Of a stretch of 64,000 bases of DNA, positions 9,522-17,755 are shown piece by piece (within the stretch, counting starts at the first letter, position 1; every line of letters begins with the position of its first letter). Source of the DNA: AP-15 sp963785565 (GTDB taxonomy: Bacteria; Pseudomonadota; Alphaproteobacteria; ATCC43930; CGMCC-115725); assembly GCA_963785565.1 (NCBI GenBank), contig CAWAVV010000068.1, forward strand, positions 62,001-126,000, given 5' to 3'. The notes below the pieces were generated by a model. That model made no database searches. It had not been told where the DNA came from and was given only the letters and a program-made list of their open reading frames with translations. The position numbers and the translations under genes are program-made.

Positions 9522-10328
9522 TCAGCCGGGTACGACGCCGCGGCAGGACAGCGCGACGGCGACAAAGGAACGCGGGCCGTCCGGCCTTCCGGTCAGGTAA
9601 GCGGCGCGCAAATAGCCGACGAGCCGGTCGCGCCGCGCCGCATCGAGGCTTACGACATATTCGCCGAGCATGCCCTCGCCGCTGGCGAACGGCTCCCAAT
9701 AGTCGGCAAAATCGGCGAAATCCATCCGGATCGTCAGCGAGCGCTGGTCGATCTCGCTGAGCCCCGCCTCGGCCCATATCCGCGGCAGCGCGCCCGGCGC
9801 GTAGATCGGCCGCGACATGGTGCGGTCGCGCGCCTCGGCCGCCGCTTCATCGAGCGCCGCGGCGGTATCCCAGAACATGCGGTTGGCGGCGGCGCCACCC
9901 GGCGAATCCCAGAACGCCGCACACACCACCCCGCCGGGCCGGGTGACCCGCCGCATCTCATTCACCGCGAGTTCAGGCCGCGGGATGACCGAGGGCAGCA
10001 CCAGCATCGACACCGCGCAGTCGAAGCTCGCATCGGCAAAGCGCAGGGCGGCGCCGTCACCTTGCTCGATATGGATGCGCTGGTCGCGGTTCTTGGCCTG
10101 CGCGGCGGCCAGATACACCTCGGAATGATCGATCGCGGTCAGGCTCGTGATGTTCGCTGCCTCAGGCAGGGCAAACGTCAGGCTGCCGGTGCCGCAACCG
10201 ACCTCGATCACCCTGTCGCCATCGGCGATGCCGGCATGCTCGATGAAGATCGGCGCCAGCCGCCGGCTCCAGCGCCCCATCAGCTTTTCGTAATTGGCGG
10301 CGTCGCGGGCGTTGAACATCGACGGCAT
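9522..10328 (-). CDS. Class I SAM-dependent methyltransferase
   Basis: 268 residues from the ATG at 10328, preceded by AGGGGAG at a 7-nt spacing. The SAM-binding motif I is VIEVGCGTGSLTFALPEAA, followed by motif II acidic LTAIDHSEVYL and the post-I motif GDGAALRFADASFDCAVSM. The MERS/UbiE-like core continues with MRRVTRPGGVVCAAFWDSPG. Substrate cannot be told. The open frame upstream of 10328 overlaps the divergent region to the ion-channel gene and is rejected. Confidence 0.9.
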   Translation of the reverse strand: MPSMFNARDAANYEKLMGRWSRRLAPIFIEHAGIADGDRVIEVGCGTGSLTFALPEAANITSLTAIDHSEVYLAAAQAKNRDQRIHIEQGDGAALRFADASFDCAVSMLVLPSVIPRPELAVNEMRRVTRPGGVVCAAFWDSPGGAAANRMFWDTAAALDEAAAEARDRTMSRPIYAPGALPRIWAEAGLSEIDQRSLTIRMDFADFADYWEPFASGEGMLGEYVVSLDAARRDRLVGYLRAAYLTGRPDGPRSFVAVALSCRGVVPG

Positions 10329-10533
10329 TGCCGGCTCCCCTGGTTTTTCCGCCGGTCGACGCGACCGGCCTGATGGCGATTGATGCGAATTTAGCTGTCG
10401 CCGCCGCCGATTGGAATCGACGCGGCGCCGATCAACCCTCCACCGCTCTGGACTCGCGCCCACTTCGCTGCCAGACAGGCGCCGGTCCATAGCGGCCCCG
10501 ACCCAAACGGCCCCCACTTCGCGTTTCTCGGCG

Positions 10534-11223
10534 ATGCGGCGAACCGCCATCCACACCTGGCAGGATCGGATCAGAGATCCGAGCTTGACTGTTCTGTTGA
10601 TCCTCCAACTTTGCGCCCTCTTTGTCGCCGCCCCACTGGCCGCGCTAGGGCGCCCGATTGCCCGCGTCGTCGGTGAGAGTTTGGTGTTGGGGGTCGTACT
10701 TATCGTCGTCACGCTCTCGCACCGACCCGGCGCCATCTTGGCCATCCTACTGGGGTTGTCGGCGACATTTGCGAGCCTTTGGCCGTTGCCGCCGTTGGTC
10801 CAAAGTTTGCTCGTTCGCGGCGGTGGCATCCTTACTTTTTCAGCGTTGAGCTGGGTCGTGGCGCACGCGGTCTATGCCCCCGGCCGCATCACCTTTCGGC
10901 GTCTCCAGGGCGCCCTCGTGCTGTACCTCAATCTCGGGACGATCTTCGCTTCGGCCTATCACCTGATCTGGGAGGTCAACCCTGACGCGTTCGCGCATCT
11001 TGGCGCCGCCTCGCCTGGCCGCAGTCCGAGCCAAATCGCCGTGATGCTGTATTTCAGCTTTTCGACCTTAACCACCACCGGCTTCGGCGATATCGTCCCA
11101 GTGAACCCGTTCGCCCGCGGTCTGGCCAATCTGGAGGCGATCATTGGACAATTCTTCCTCGCCATTACCGTCGCCCGCCTCGTAACGTTGGAACTCGAAG
11201 ACCGCCGCCGCAGGCAGCCGTGA
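10534..11223 (+). CDS. Two-TM potassium-channel-like membrane protein (Ion_trans_2)
   Basis: 229 residues from the ATG at 10534; a TTG at 10411 would add a basic, unconserved stretch. Four N-terminal hydrophobic segments (LTVLLILQLCALFVAAPLAA, VVGESLVLGVVLIVVTLS and two more) precede a classical pore module: outer helix, pore helix SFSTLTTTGFGDIVP and inner helix GQFFLAITVARLVTLEL. The filter reads TTGFGD rather than TVGYG, a form seen in many bacterial members that lack a proven ion selectivity. There is no RCK domain. The start is uncertain because no strong ribosome site is visible. Confidence 0.82.
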   Translation: MRRTAIHTWQDRIRDPSLTVLLILQLCALFVAAPLAALGRPIARVVGESLVLGVVLIVVTLSHRPGAILAILLGLSATFASLWPLPPLVQSLLVRGGGILTFSALSWVVAHAVYAPGRITFRRLQGALVLYLNLGTIFASAYHLIWEVNPDAFAHLGAASPGRSPSQIAVMLYFSFSTLTTTGFGDIVPVNPFARGLANLEAIIGQFFLAITVARLVTLELEDRRRRQP

Positions 11224-11249
11224 ACTTCCCGGCCAATGGCCGCTCGCAG

Positions 11250-12522
11250 CTACTCGGCCGCGATCGCCGCCGGCTGGAACCGCGACAACGGGGCGCGCGC
11301 CGCGCCGGGCATCGGCTGCGGCCACCAGCGGTCCTCCCATTCGGCGAAGACCTCGCTGAGCTGCGGCATCACTCTCTCGGCGAAGAGGCGCGTGTTGTAT
11401 TGCGCCAAACCCTTGCTCATGTTGCCGAATTGCAATAGCAGCATCAGGTGCCCTACATTCAGGTCGGTAGCCACCTCGCGCAACTGAGCGGCGACCTCGT
11501 CGGGCGAGCCGATGATCACATAGCCCTTATCGACGATCGCATCCATCTCGCGCGCCAGCATCTGGAATTTCAATTCGTAGCGCGAGGCTTGCGCCGCCAG
11601 CGACACCTGGCTCTGGATGCCGCGGCGCTGGGTTTCCTCGGTCGCATAGCCGGGCGGGCCGGCAAAACGCGGGTCGACATGCAGGCAGCGGCCATAGAAA
11701 TATTCGGCCGGCTCGCGGTAGAGGCGATACGCTTCCTCGCGCGTCTCGGCGACGCCGACGAATTGCAGAAAACCGGCGCGGTACGGGTTCCGGTCCTTGC
11801 CCAGCCGCGCCATCTCGTCCCAAAACCCGCTCATCGTCGCCTGGCCGGCCTTGTAGCCGTAGTACGACAAATAGCAGTAGACATAATCCATCTGGGCGCA
11901 CCACTGCCAGGTCTCGACCGAGCCGCCGCCCGGAATCCAGATCGGCGGATGCGGCTTTTGCACCGGGCGCGGCCAGATGTTGACGTAGCGCTGCTGGTTG
12001 AAGCGGCCGTTGAACGCGAAGGTGTCCGGCTCGGTCCAGGCCCGCAATACCAGGTCATGCGCCTCGTGATAGCGTTCGCGCAGCATGCTCGGGTTTTGGC
12101 TGTAGGCGTAGCAGGTGTCCATCGGCGAGCCGACCGGGAAACCGGCGATCAGCCGCCCGCCCGAGATCACGTCGATCATCGCAAACTCTTCGGCCACCCG
12201 GGTCGGCGGGTTGTGCAGCGCCAAGCGAGTTGCCGAGCACGCACAGCGCGGCCTCGGACGTACGGCGCGCCAGCGAGGAGGCGATCAGGTTGGGCGACGG
12301 CATCAGCCCGTAGCCGTTGGAGTGATGCTCGTTGACGCAGACCGCGTCGAACCCGCATTCGGCGGCGAATTCGAGCTCGTCCATAAAGTCGTTGTACATG
12401 TGATGCGCGCGCCGCGGGTCGAACAGCGAGGAGTGGATGTCGACCCACACCGAGGGATGCTTTTCGCGGAAGTCGTCCGGCAATTCCGTGTAAGGCATCA
12501 GGTGAAACCACATCAGCTTCAT
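11250..12522 (-). pseudogene. Luciferase-like (LLM) flavin monooxygenase, split by a single-base frameshift
   Basis: The N-terminal part (MKLMWFHLMPYTELPDDF... to VLGNSL) is read from the ATG at 12522 (GGAG 8 nt upstream). The rest (ALHNPPTRVAEEFAMIDVIS onward to 11250) is one frame over. The two join exactly if one G is removed from the CTTGGCGCTG near 12226-12232, restoring a continuous ~420-residue LLM-class oxidoreductase. Conserved blocks are all there: CVNEHHSNGYG, VISGGRLIAGFPVGSP, PPIWIPGGGS. Read as is, translation would stop near 12055. Whether this is a real mutation or a consensus error cannot be decided from one sequence; the otherwise perfect conservation favours an error or a very recent event. 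Confidence 0.85.
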
Positions 12523-12722
12523 CGCGCTCACTCCGCCGCATCCGTCGTACGACCAGCCTGACCTCGGCCCGGTCGGACGTCAAGCCGCGCCAACCAGTTG
12601 GTCTTTGACTTCGGCGGAACGTCGGTGTGATCGATCGCAACCGCCGCGATAGCGGCCCTTGTCGCGCCGCGGCGACATTCGCGATATGCTGGCCCGATCC
12701 AAGCCGCAACAGGGGGCGAAGC

Positions 12723-13178
12723 GTGTCTAATTGCCGAGGCCGACGGCCCTCTCCGCGCGCCATTTTGATGCTGAGCCTACTGTCGCTCGCCGCCTGCGCC
12801 ACGCCACAACCGCAGGTGCAAAATCCATTCCTCGGAACCTGGGCCAACGCCGACAACGACGCGATCACCATCCGCCCGGACACGGTCGTGGTAAACCAGC
12901 CGAACGGCCAAAGCACCGCGCTCGGCAACGCCGTGTGCGGCGGCGTTTTCGGGTTTGCCTATGCCACTTGGAGCAGCGAGACGCTGACCGCACTCGTTTC
13001 CCGCCAACCCGGACTAGGCAAGAATTTATCCGAACTGCTGGTCGCACCGACCTATCCGGTGGCGCAGCTTCACTGCGATCACGGCGACCAAACCTATATC
13101 CTGCTGAATGATCGCCAGCTGGTGGTGATCTACCGGGACGGTGATATCGGAGCAATCGAGAGGCTGGCGCGTCGTTAA
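12723..13178 (+). CDS. Small lipoprotein of unknown function
   Basis: 151 residues from the GTG at 12723, with AGGGGGCG about 7 nt upstream. A basic N-terminus is followed by a hydrophobic core and a lipobox LSLAAC, so it should be lipidated and held in the periplasm. The mature part has a GTWANADNDAITIRPDTVVV block and two further cysteines, suggesting a small beta-rich domain. No named family is recognised. It precedes another lipoprotein and a two-component pair on the same strand, a possible sensor-accessory arrangement. Confidence 0.75.
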   Translation: MSNCRGRRPSPRAILMLSLLSLAACATPQPQVQNPFLGTWANADNDAITIRPDTVVVNQPNGQSTALGNAVCGGVFGFAYATWSSETLTALVSRQPGLGKNLSELLVAPTYPVAQLHCDHGDQTYILLNDRQLVVIYRDGDIGAIERLARR

Positions 13179-13225
13179 TCTGTGTTATATTTAGGGCCGA
13201 AACTACGAGGGCGTCGGGCTGAATC

Positions 13226-13786
13226 GTGGCCGGGGTGACGTGGATTGAGCAACGACGTTGGGTGATCTATCCCGCTCTGATGAGTTTGGGGATCGGCATC
13301 CTTACCTGCTGCGCCGAAAAACCGGCCGCGCCCCCACCGCAAACGGCCGCGGTCCCGCCCCCGCCAGCGCCGCCCCCGCCGCCCGCGCCGCGGCGTCGCG
13401 TGTTTCCGGTCCCGGAGCACAAGCCGACGCCGCCAGCCGACGACGCCTCGGGCTCCGACGCGGGCGGCGAGGCGCTGGCGATGGCCGGACCGGAATCGGC
13501 GATGCGCGCGCCCGAGGCGGTTTCGCTTCCGCCGCGACCGAGCAAACTGATCGGGCTCGATCAACCGGCGGCGAAGCAGCTATTCGGGTCCGCGACCGAG
13601 CAGTCGGAAGCGCCGCCGGCCACGGTCTGGCGCTATCGCAACGCCTCTTGCGAGCTCGACCTGTTTTTCTACCTCGATTTGCGCAGCGGCAAGATGCGGA
13701 CCCTGCATTACGCGTTCAAGGGCGATGCCGCCGACCCGGCCCAGCAGCAGGTTTGCTTGCGATCGCTGGTCGCCAGCAGGAGCTAG
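13226..13786 (+). CDS. Proline-rich putative lipoprotein
   Basis: 186 residues from the GTG at 13226. The N-terminus has a hydrophobic segment ending GIGILTCC, compatible with a lipobox, then a Pro/Ala linker (VPPPPAPPPPPAPRRR) that could cross peptidoglycan, and a C-terminal globular part with conserved-looking KLIGLDQPAAKQLFGSA and YRNASCELDLFFYLDL. The C-terminal part resembles small periplasmic proteins encoded just before ChvI-like regulators in alphaproteobacteria, but no function is known to me. It ends 13 bp before the response-regulator gene and is probably co-transcribed with it. Confidence 0.75.
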   Translation: MAGVTWIEQRRWVIYPALMSLGIGILTCCAEKPAAPPPQTAAVPPPPAPPPPPAPRRRVFPVPEHKPTPPADDASGSDAGGEALAMAGPESAMRAPEAVSLPPRPSKLIGLDQPAAKQLFGSATEQSEAPPATVWRYRNASCELDLFFYLDLRSGKMRTLHYAFKGDAADPAQQQVCLRSLVASRS

Positions 13787-13799
13787 GGCCTCTCGACTA

Positions 13800-14519
13800 A
13801 TGGCGCACCTTCTTCTCGTCGACGACGATGACGATTTTCGCGAATCGCTCGGCCTCAACCTGATCGATGAAGGCTACGAAGTCACCAGCTTCGACAACGG
13901 CCGCGACGCGCTCGCCTATCTCGAGCAAGGCGGCGCCGCCGACGTAATGCTGCTTGACTGGCGCATGCCGCAGTTGACCGGGATAGAGGTGCTGCGAAAC
14001 CTGCGAGGGCATGGGATCGCGCTCCCGGTGATCTTTCTGACGGCGCTTTCCGACGACATCTACGAAGAGGCGGCGCTCGCCGGCGGTGCGGTCGATTTCA
14101 TCGACAAGTCGCGACGCCTGCCGATTCTCGTCAGACGCCTGCGGCTGATCACCGAGGGCGCGCGACCCGCCGCCGATGGCGAGCCGCCGCGGCCCGACGC
14201 GCTGACGCTCGGCCGGCTTGAGCTGCGCTTTGATATCAATCGCGCGCTGTGGGCCGGGGACACGGTCGAACTGACCTTGACCGAGTTCAAGATCCTCGCG
14301 CTTCTCGCCGAGAAGGCAGGGCAGGACGTCGGCTATCGCGAGATCTATGATCTCGTGCACGGCAAGGACTTCGTCGCCGGTCATGGGGCAGAGGGGTACC
14401 GCGCCAATGTCCGCACCTTCATCAAGCGTATCCGCAAGAAGTTCCGCGACACCGACCCCGATTTCGACCACATCCATAACTACGCCGGTTTTGGATACCG
14501 CTGGACCGGACCAAACTAG
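13800..14519 (+). CDS. OmpR-type response regulator
   Basis: 239 residues. The receiver domain (1-120) has acidic residues DDDDD at 8-12, the phospho-acceptor Asp in VMLLDWRMPQLTG and the conserved Lys in FIDKS. The C-terminal winged helix (about 145-238) includes LTLTEFKILALLAEKAGQ and GYRANVRTFIKRIRKKFR ending in FGYRWTG. The layout resembles ChvI-like regulators of envelope stress. The kinase gene overlaps its 3' end, so regulator and kinase form one unit. Confidence 0.92.
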   Translation: MAHLLLVDDDDDFRESLGLNLIDEGYEVTSFDNGRDALAYLEQGGAADVMLLDWRMPQLTGIEVLRNLRGHGIALPVIFLTALSDDIYEEAALAGGAVDFIDKSRRLPILVRRLRLITEGARPAADGEPPRPDALTLGRLELRFDINRALWAGDTVELTLTEFKILALLAEKAGQDVGYREIYDLVHGKDFVAGHGAEGYRANVRTFIKRIRKKFRDTDPDFDHIHNYAGFGYRWTGPN

Positions 14520-16062
14520 ATCACGGCGCAGCCTGCGCTGGGCGTGGTCGCTGACCGCCAAGACGGGGCTGCTCGCGGTTATCTTTCTGCTCGTCCCGGT
14601 CTTTCTCTACATCGAATTCCGCAACGCCTATGAGGAGAGCCAAGAGCTGCTGCTGCGCAGCGTGCGCGACGAAGGGCGCGTGATCAGCCAGTCCTTGCTG
14701 CCGTTGCTGCAAACCGCCGACATCGACACCCTGCCCCAGCTCGGCTCCACCCTCGCCCGCTTCGCCGGCGAGGTAACCACGATCAAGCTGTTGCTGGCGC
14801 CTGCGGGCGCCGGCGGCGACGGATTTTATTATGTGGCGTCTTGGCCTACGGTCGAGCACGCCAACCTCCGAGCCGAGCGGGACACCCTGGCGCAACAGGG
14901 CGTGCTCGACCGCCTTGCCCAGAATTGCCGGGGCGAGATGCCGTTCTCGCTGATCTATCATCGGCCCACCGGCGGCGCCGAGATCGTGACCGCGGTGACC
15001 CCGCTGGCGACGGCAGCGGGTTGCTGGGCGGTAGTCTCCTCGTTTTCCCAAGATGCCTTTCCCTCGGCGCATTTCGGTCAGCCCTATTGGGCAACGCCGC
15101 CGGTGCGAATCGCGGTGGTGATCTATCTGGCGATGGCGGCGATCACCTTTTCGACCTTGTTGAGCGTGCGCGGCGGACTGCGCCGTTTCGCCCGGCGGGC
15201 GCGACGGATTCGCGACCAAGGGCCCGATGCGGGGTCGTTCGGCGCCCGCGCGGATGTGCCGGAGCTGGCCGAGGTCGCTGCCGAGTTCGACCGTATGGTT
15301 GAGGCTCTCCACCGCTCCGCCGCCGAAATCCGGCAGACGGCCGAAGACAACGCCCACGCCTTCAAGACGCCGATCGCGGTCATTCGGCAGTCGCTCGAGC
15401 CGCTGCGGCGCGCTCTGCCGGAGGAGAATAACCGTGCCCAGCGGGCGATCGGCGTCGTCGAACATGCGCTCGACCGGCTCGACGGGCTCGTCGCCTCCGC
15501 GCGGGAACTCGACGAGGCAACCGCCGATCTGATCGACGAGCCGCTGGTTCCAGTCGATCTCGGACACGTCATCGGCAGGATGATTCAAACCCGATCCGCC
15601 ATTCTCGACAGTCGTGACGTGACGATTGTGTTGGCCAGCCGCGATCTGACAATCACCGCGGATCTGCTGCCCGGCCTCTATGTTCTTGGCAGCGAAGCGA
15701 TGATCGAGACCGTCCTGGACAATCTGATCGACAACGCCGTCTCGTTCTCGCCACCGGGCGGCGAGATCCTGGTCCATCTGACCCATGACGGCAGCTTCGC
15801 CCATCTGACCGTTTCGGACCGCGGCCCGGGCGTACCCGAGCAGCAGCTCGAGCGCATCTTCGAACGCTACTACTCCGAGCGCCGCGCCGAAGCGGCGGGC
15901 GAAGTCGCGGACGAGGCGGCGGCGGCAACCTATTTCGGTATCGGGCTGTGGATCGCGCGGCGCAACGTCGAGGCGATGGACGGCACGATCGCGGCCGAGA
16001 ACCGGATTCCACAGGGACTGAAGATTCATATCCGGCTGCCGCTGGCCCCTGGCCGGGGCTGA
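14491..16062 (+). CDS. Membrane sensor histidine kinase (partner of the OmpR-type regulator)
   Basis: About 523 residues from a TTG at 14491 inside the regulator gene. The start is uncertain: there is no clear ribosome site and ATG at 14347 would overlap even more. TM1 is SLTAKTGLLAVIFLLVPVFL, followed by a ~180-residue periplasmic sensor, then TM2 VRIAVVIYLAMAAITFSTLL, a HAMP-like linker, and the dimerisation helix with phospho-His in NAHAFKTPIAVIRQSL. The ATPase domain has the N box NLIDNAVSFSPPGG, G1 DRGPGVPE and G2 GIGLWIARRNVEAM. The H-box reads HAFKTP instead of the common HELKTP. Signal is unknown. Confidence 0.88.
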   Translation: MDTAGPDQTRSRRSLRWAWSLTAKTGLLAVIFLLVPVFLYIEFRNAYEESQELLLRSVRDEGRVISQSLLPLLQTADIDTLPQLGSTLARFAGEVTTIKLLLAPAGAGGDGFYYVASWPTVEHANLRAERDTLAQQGVLDRLAQNCRGEMPFSLIYHRPTGGAEIVTAVTPLATAAGCWAVVSSFSQDAFPSAHFGQPYWATPPVRIAVVIYLAMAAITFSTLLSVRGGLRRFARRARRIRDQGPDAGSFGARADVPELAEVAAEFDRMVEALHRSAAEIRQTAEDNAHAFKTPIAVIRQSLEPLRRALPEENNRAQRAIGVVEHALDRLDGLVASARELDEATADLIDEPLVPVDLGHVIGRMIQTRSAILDSRDVTIVLASRDLTITADLLPGLYVLGSEAMIETVLDNLIDNAVSFSPPGGEILVHLTHDGSFAHLTVSDRGPGVPEQQLERIFERYYSERRAEAAGEVADEAAAATYFGIGLWIARRNVEAMDGTIAAENRIPQGLKIHIRLPLAPGRG

Positions 16063-16087
16063 GACGGCGATCCTCCGACATCCCCGA

Positions 16088-16423
16088 ATGGAAGCGCGGC
16101 TCAAGACCGGGATATGGGTCAAGGCGCTGGTCCGGCGCTGCGATCTCGCCGCCGTCGCGGTGGCGGTGGTGGCGCGCGGCGATGGGGATTCGGGCGCCAT
16201 CCTGATCAAGCTCAACGGCCGCGACGACGGCTGCTCGGTGCTCGCCCAAGCCCGCGGGCAGGATGGCGAGTTGTTGTGGATGCGGGCTACCGGCGCGGTT
16301 CCGGTTATCGAGGCCGACGCCGATACCTATATCGCCCGGCAGCGCCAGCGCGATCCGGATCTCTGGGTCGTCGAGATCGAAAGCCGCTCGCCCGACACGG
16401 TCCTCGACGGGCGGATCGTTTGA
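16088..16423 (+). CDS. DUF1491 family protein
   Basis: 111 residues, matching the usual ~110 of this alphaproteobacterial family. Conserved blocks are WVKALVRRCD near the N-terminus, RGDGDSGAILIKLNGRDDGC and the C-terminal YIARQRQRDPDLWVVEIESR. Its function is unknown. It lies 25 bp after the kinase gene and just ahead of a stand-alone receiver gene, so it may share transcripts with either group. Confidence 0.88.
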   Translation: MEARLKTGIWVKALVRRCDLAAVAVAVVARGDGDSGAILIKLNGRDDGCSVLAQARGQDGELLWMRATGAVPVIEADADTYIARQRQRDPDLWVVEIESRSPDTVLDGRIV

Positions 16424-16455
16424 TGGGCACAGCGGCGCCGATTGGAGGCAAGGGT

Positions 16456-16848
16456 ATGGGGTTCAGCATCCTGATCGTCGACGACGAGCCCGATCTGCCG
16501 GATCTCTTTCGCCAGCGCTTTCGCCGCGAGGTGCGCCAGGGGCAATATGTTCTGCACTTCGCGGCGTCAGCGGAAGAAGGGCTGCTCCGCCTGGTCGAGC
16601 TCGGCCCGGAGCTGATCGTGATCCTCTCCGACATCAACATGCCCGGGATGGACGGGCTGGCGCTGTTGCGGGAGATCAAGCATCGCCGGCCGGAACTGCC
16701 GGTAGTCATGGTGACGGCTTACGGCGATGACGAGCGCATGCGAACCGCGAAGGAGCTTGGCGCCGCCGCCTTTCTTGCCAAACCGGTCGATTTCGATCGG
16801 CTGAAGCAGCATCTGGCCGAGCTGATCCCGCGCTCGCCGAATGCATGA
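16456..16848 (+). CDS. Stand-alone receiver-domain protein (CheY-like)
   Basis: 130 residues from the ATG at 16456, chosen for the strong ribosome site GGAGG at 16444-16448; the upstream ATG at 16423 overlaps the DUF1491 stop. The acidic pair is in ILIVDDEPDL, the phospho-acceptor Asp in VILSDINMPGMDG, Thr in VMVTAYGDDERM and Lys in FLAKPVDFD. There is no output domain, so it must act by protein contact or as a phosphate relay. It is followed by a haem-sensor gene and a histidine kinase. Confidence 0.9.
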   Translation: MGFSILIVDDEPDLPDLFRQRFRREVRQGQYVLHFAASAEEGLLRLVELGPELIVILSDINMPGMDGLALLREIKHRRPELPVVMVTAYGDDERMRTAKELGAAAFLAKPVDFDRLKQHLAELIPRSPNA

Positions 16849-16951
16849 CCGGCGTTCGCGGATCCGGGCGACCGATGTGTTGCCCCGAATTCGTTGCCTC
16901 TCCCGCGGCGCGTGTGCTCAGTTGCGCCGGGTAACGGCAGGATGCGGGAAG

Positions 16952-17731
16952 ATGTCGATGGCACGCACACAAAAATGGCTGGCGGGACCGACCGCCGCGA
17001 TGCTGGTCCTACTCGTCGCCGGTTTGGCGCCGTCATCAGCCCTGGGCGACGCCTCGTCGGCCGGCAAAGACGCCGTCATCGCCCAGAACCTGTCCGAAAT
17101 GCTGCGCGACGCGCGAACGGTGATTTCCGACAACGAGGCGCTGATCAACGATCCCGCGCTCGGCGACAAGCATTTGACCGGGCAGAAGGTGCTGGCCGAC
17201 GCGATAAAGCGCTATCAGAGGACGACCGGCGTCGATCCGACGACAATCGATCCGGCCTCGCGCGAGGGGCGCTTGATGCGCGCGATGATGAACGCGATCG
17301 TCGCGGTGATGGACGACAATCAAATGACCATCAACGAGAAGGGAATCGGGTTCAAGGGCCTGATCCCGGCGGTGTTTGGGCGGCTCGTCAGCGAATCCTT
17401 TAACGCCTTGGCAAAGGGTGAAGCCGAAATCAAGGTTACCGCGCCACTCGATCTCGTCCGCAACCGCAAAGCGCTGCCTGACGCGTGGGAGACCAAGGTC
17501 ATCGAGACCAAGCTCCTCAGTCCCGATTGGCCGCGTGGCCAACCCTATTCCGCCACTGTAGACATCGACGGGCGCGTGGCGTATCGCATCGCGGTTCCCG
17601 AATATTACACGCAGTCTTGTCTTGCCTGTCACGGTATGCCGAAGGGTGAACTCGACATTACCGGCTATCCAAAAGAGGGCCGCAAGCTCGGCGACCTCGG
17701 CGGCGTGATGAGCATCACGCTGTTTCGCTGA
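16952..17731 (+). CDS. Periplasmic Tll0287-like (DUF3365) haem-binding sensor protein
   Basis: 259 residues from the ATG at 16952. A Sec signal peptide (GPTAAMLVLLVAGLAPSSALG) precedes a Tll0287-like domain: PLDLVRNRKALPDAWE, RIAVPEYYTQSCLACHGMPKGELDITGYPKEG. The CLACH motif is a c-type haem attachment site, and the surrounding spacing is that of the DUF3365 family of redox or gas sensors. Normally this domain is fused to a kinase or cyclase; here it is a separate secreted protein 24 bp ahead of a membrane histidine kinase gene, suggesting a two-protein sensor. Confidence 0.87.
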   Translation: MSMARTQKWLAGPTAAMLVLLVAGLAPSSALGDASSAGKDAVIAQNLSEMLRDARTVISDNEALINDPALGDKHLTGQKVLADAIKRYQRTTGVDPTTIDPASREGRLMRAMMNAIVAVMDDNQMTINEKGIGFKGLIPAVFGRLVSESFNALAKGEAEIKVTAPLDLVRNRKALPDAWETKVIETKLLSPDWPRGQPYSATVDIDGRVAYRIAVPEYYTQSCLACHGMPKGELDITGYPKEGRKLGDLGGVMSITLFR

Positions 17732-17755
17732 GGCTGGCGGCGTGGCGGTGGCCCG

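Noticed and set aside
10329..10829. Upstream extension of the methyltransferase frame
   Set aside because: The extension overlaps the ion-channel gene on the other strand and shows no conservation; the ATG at 10328 has a strong ribosome site.
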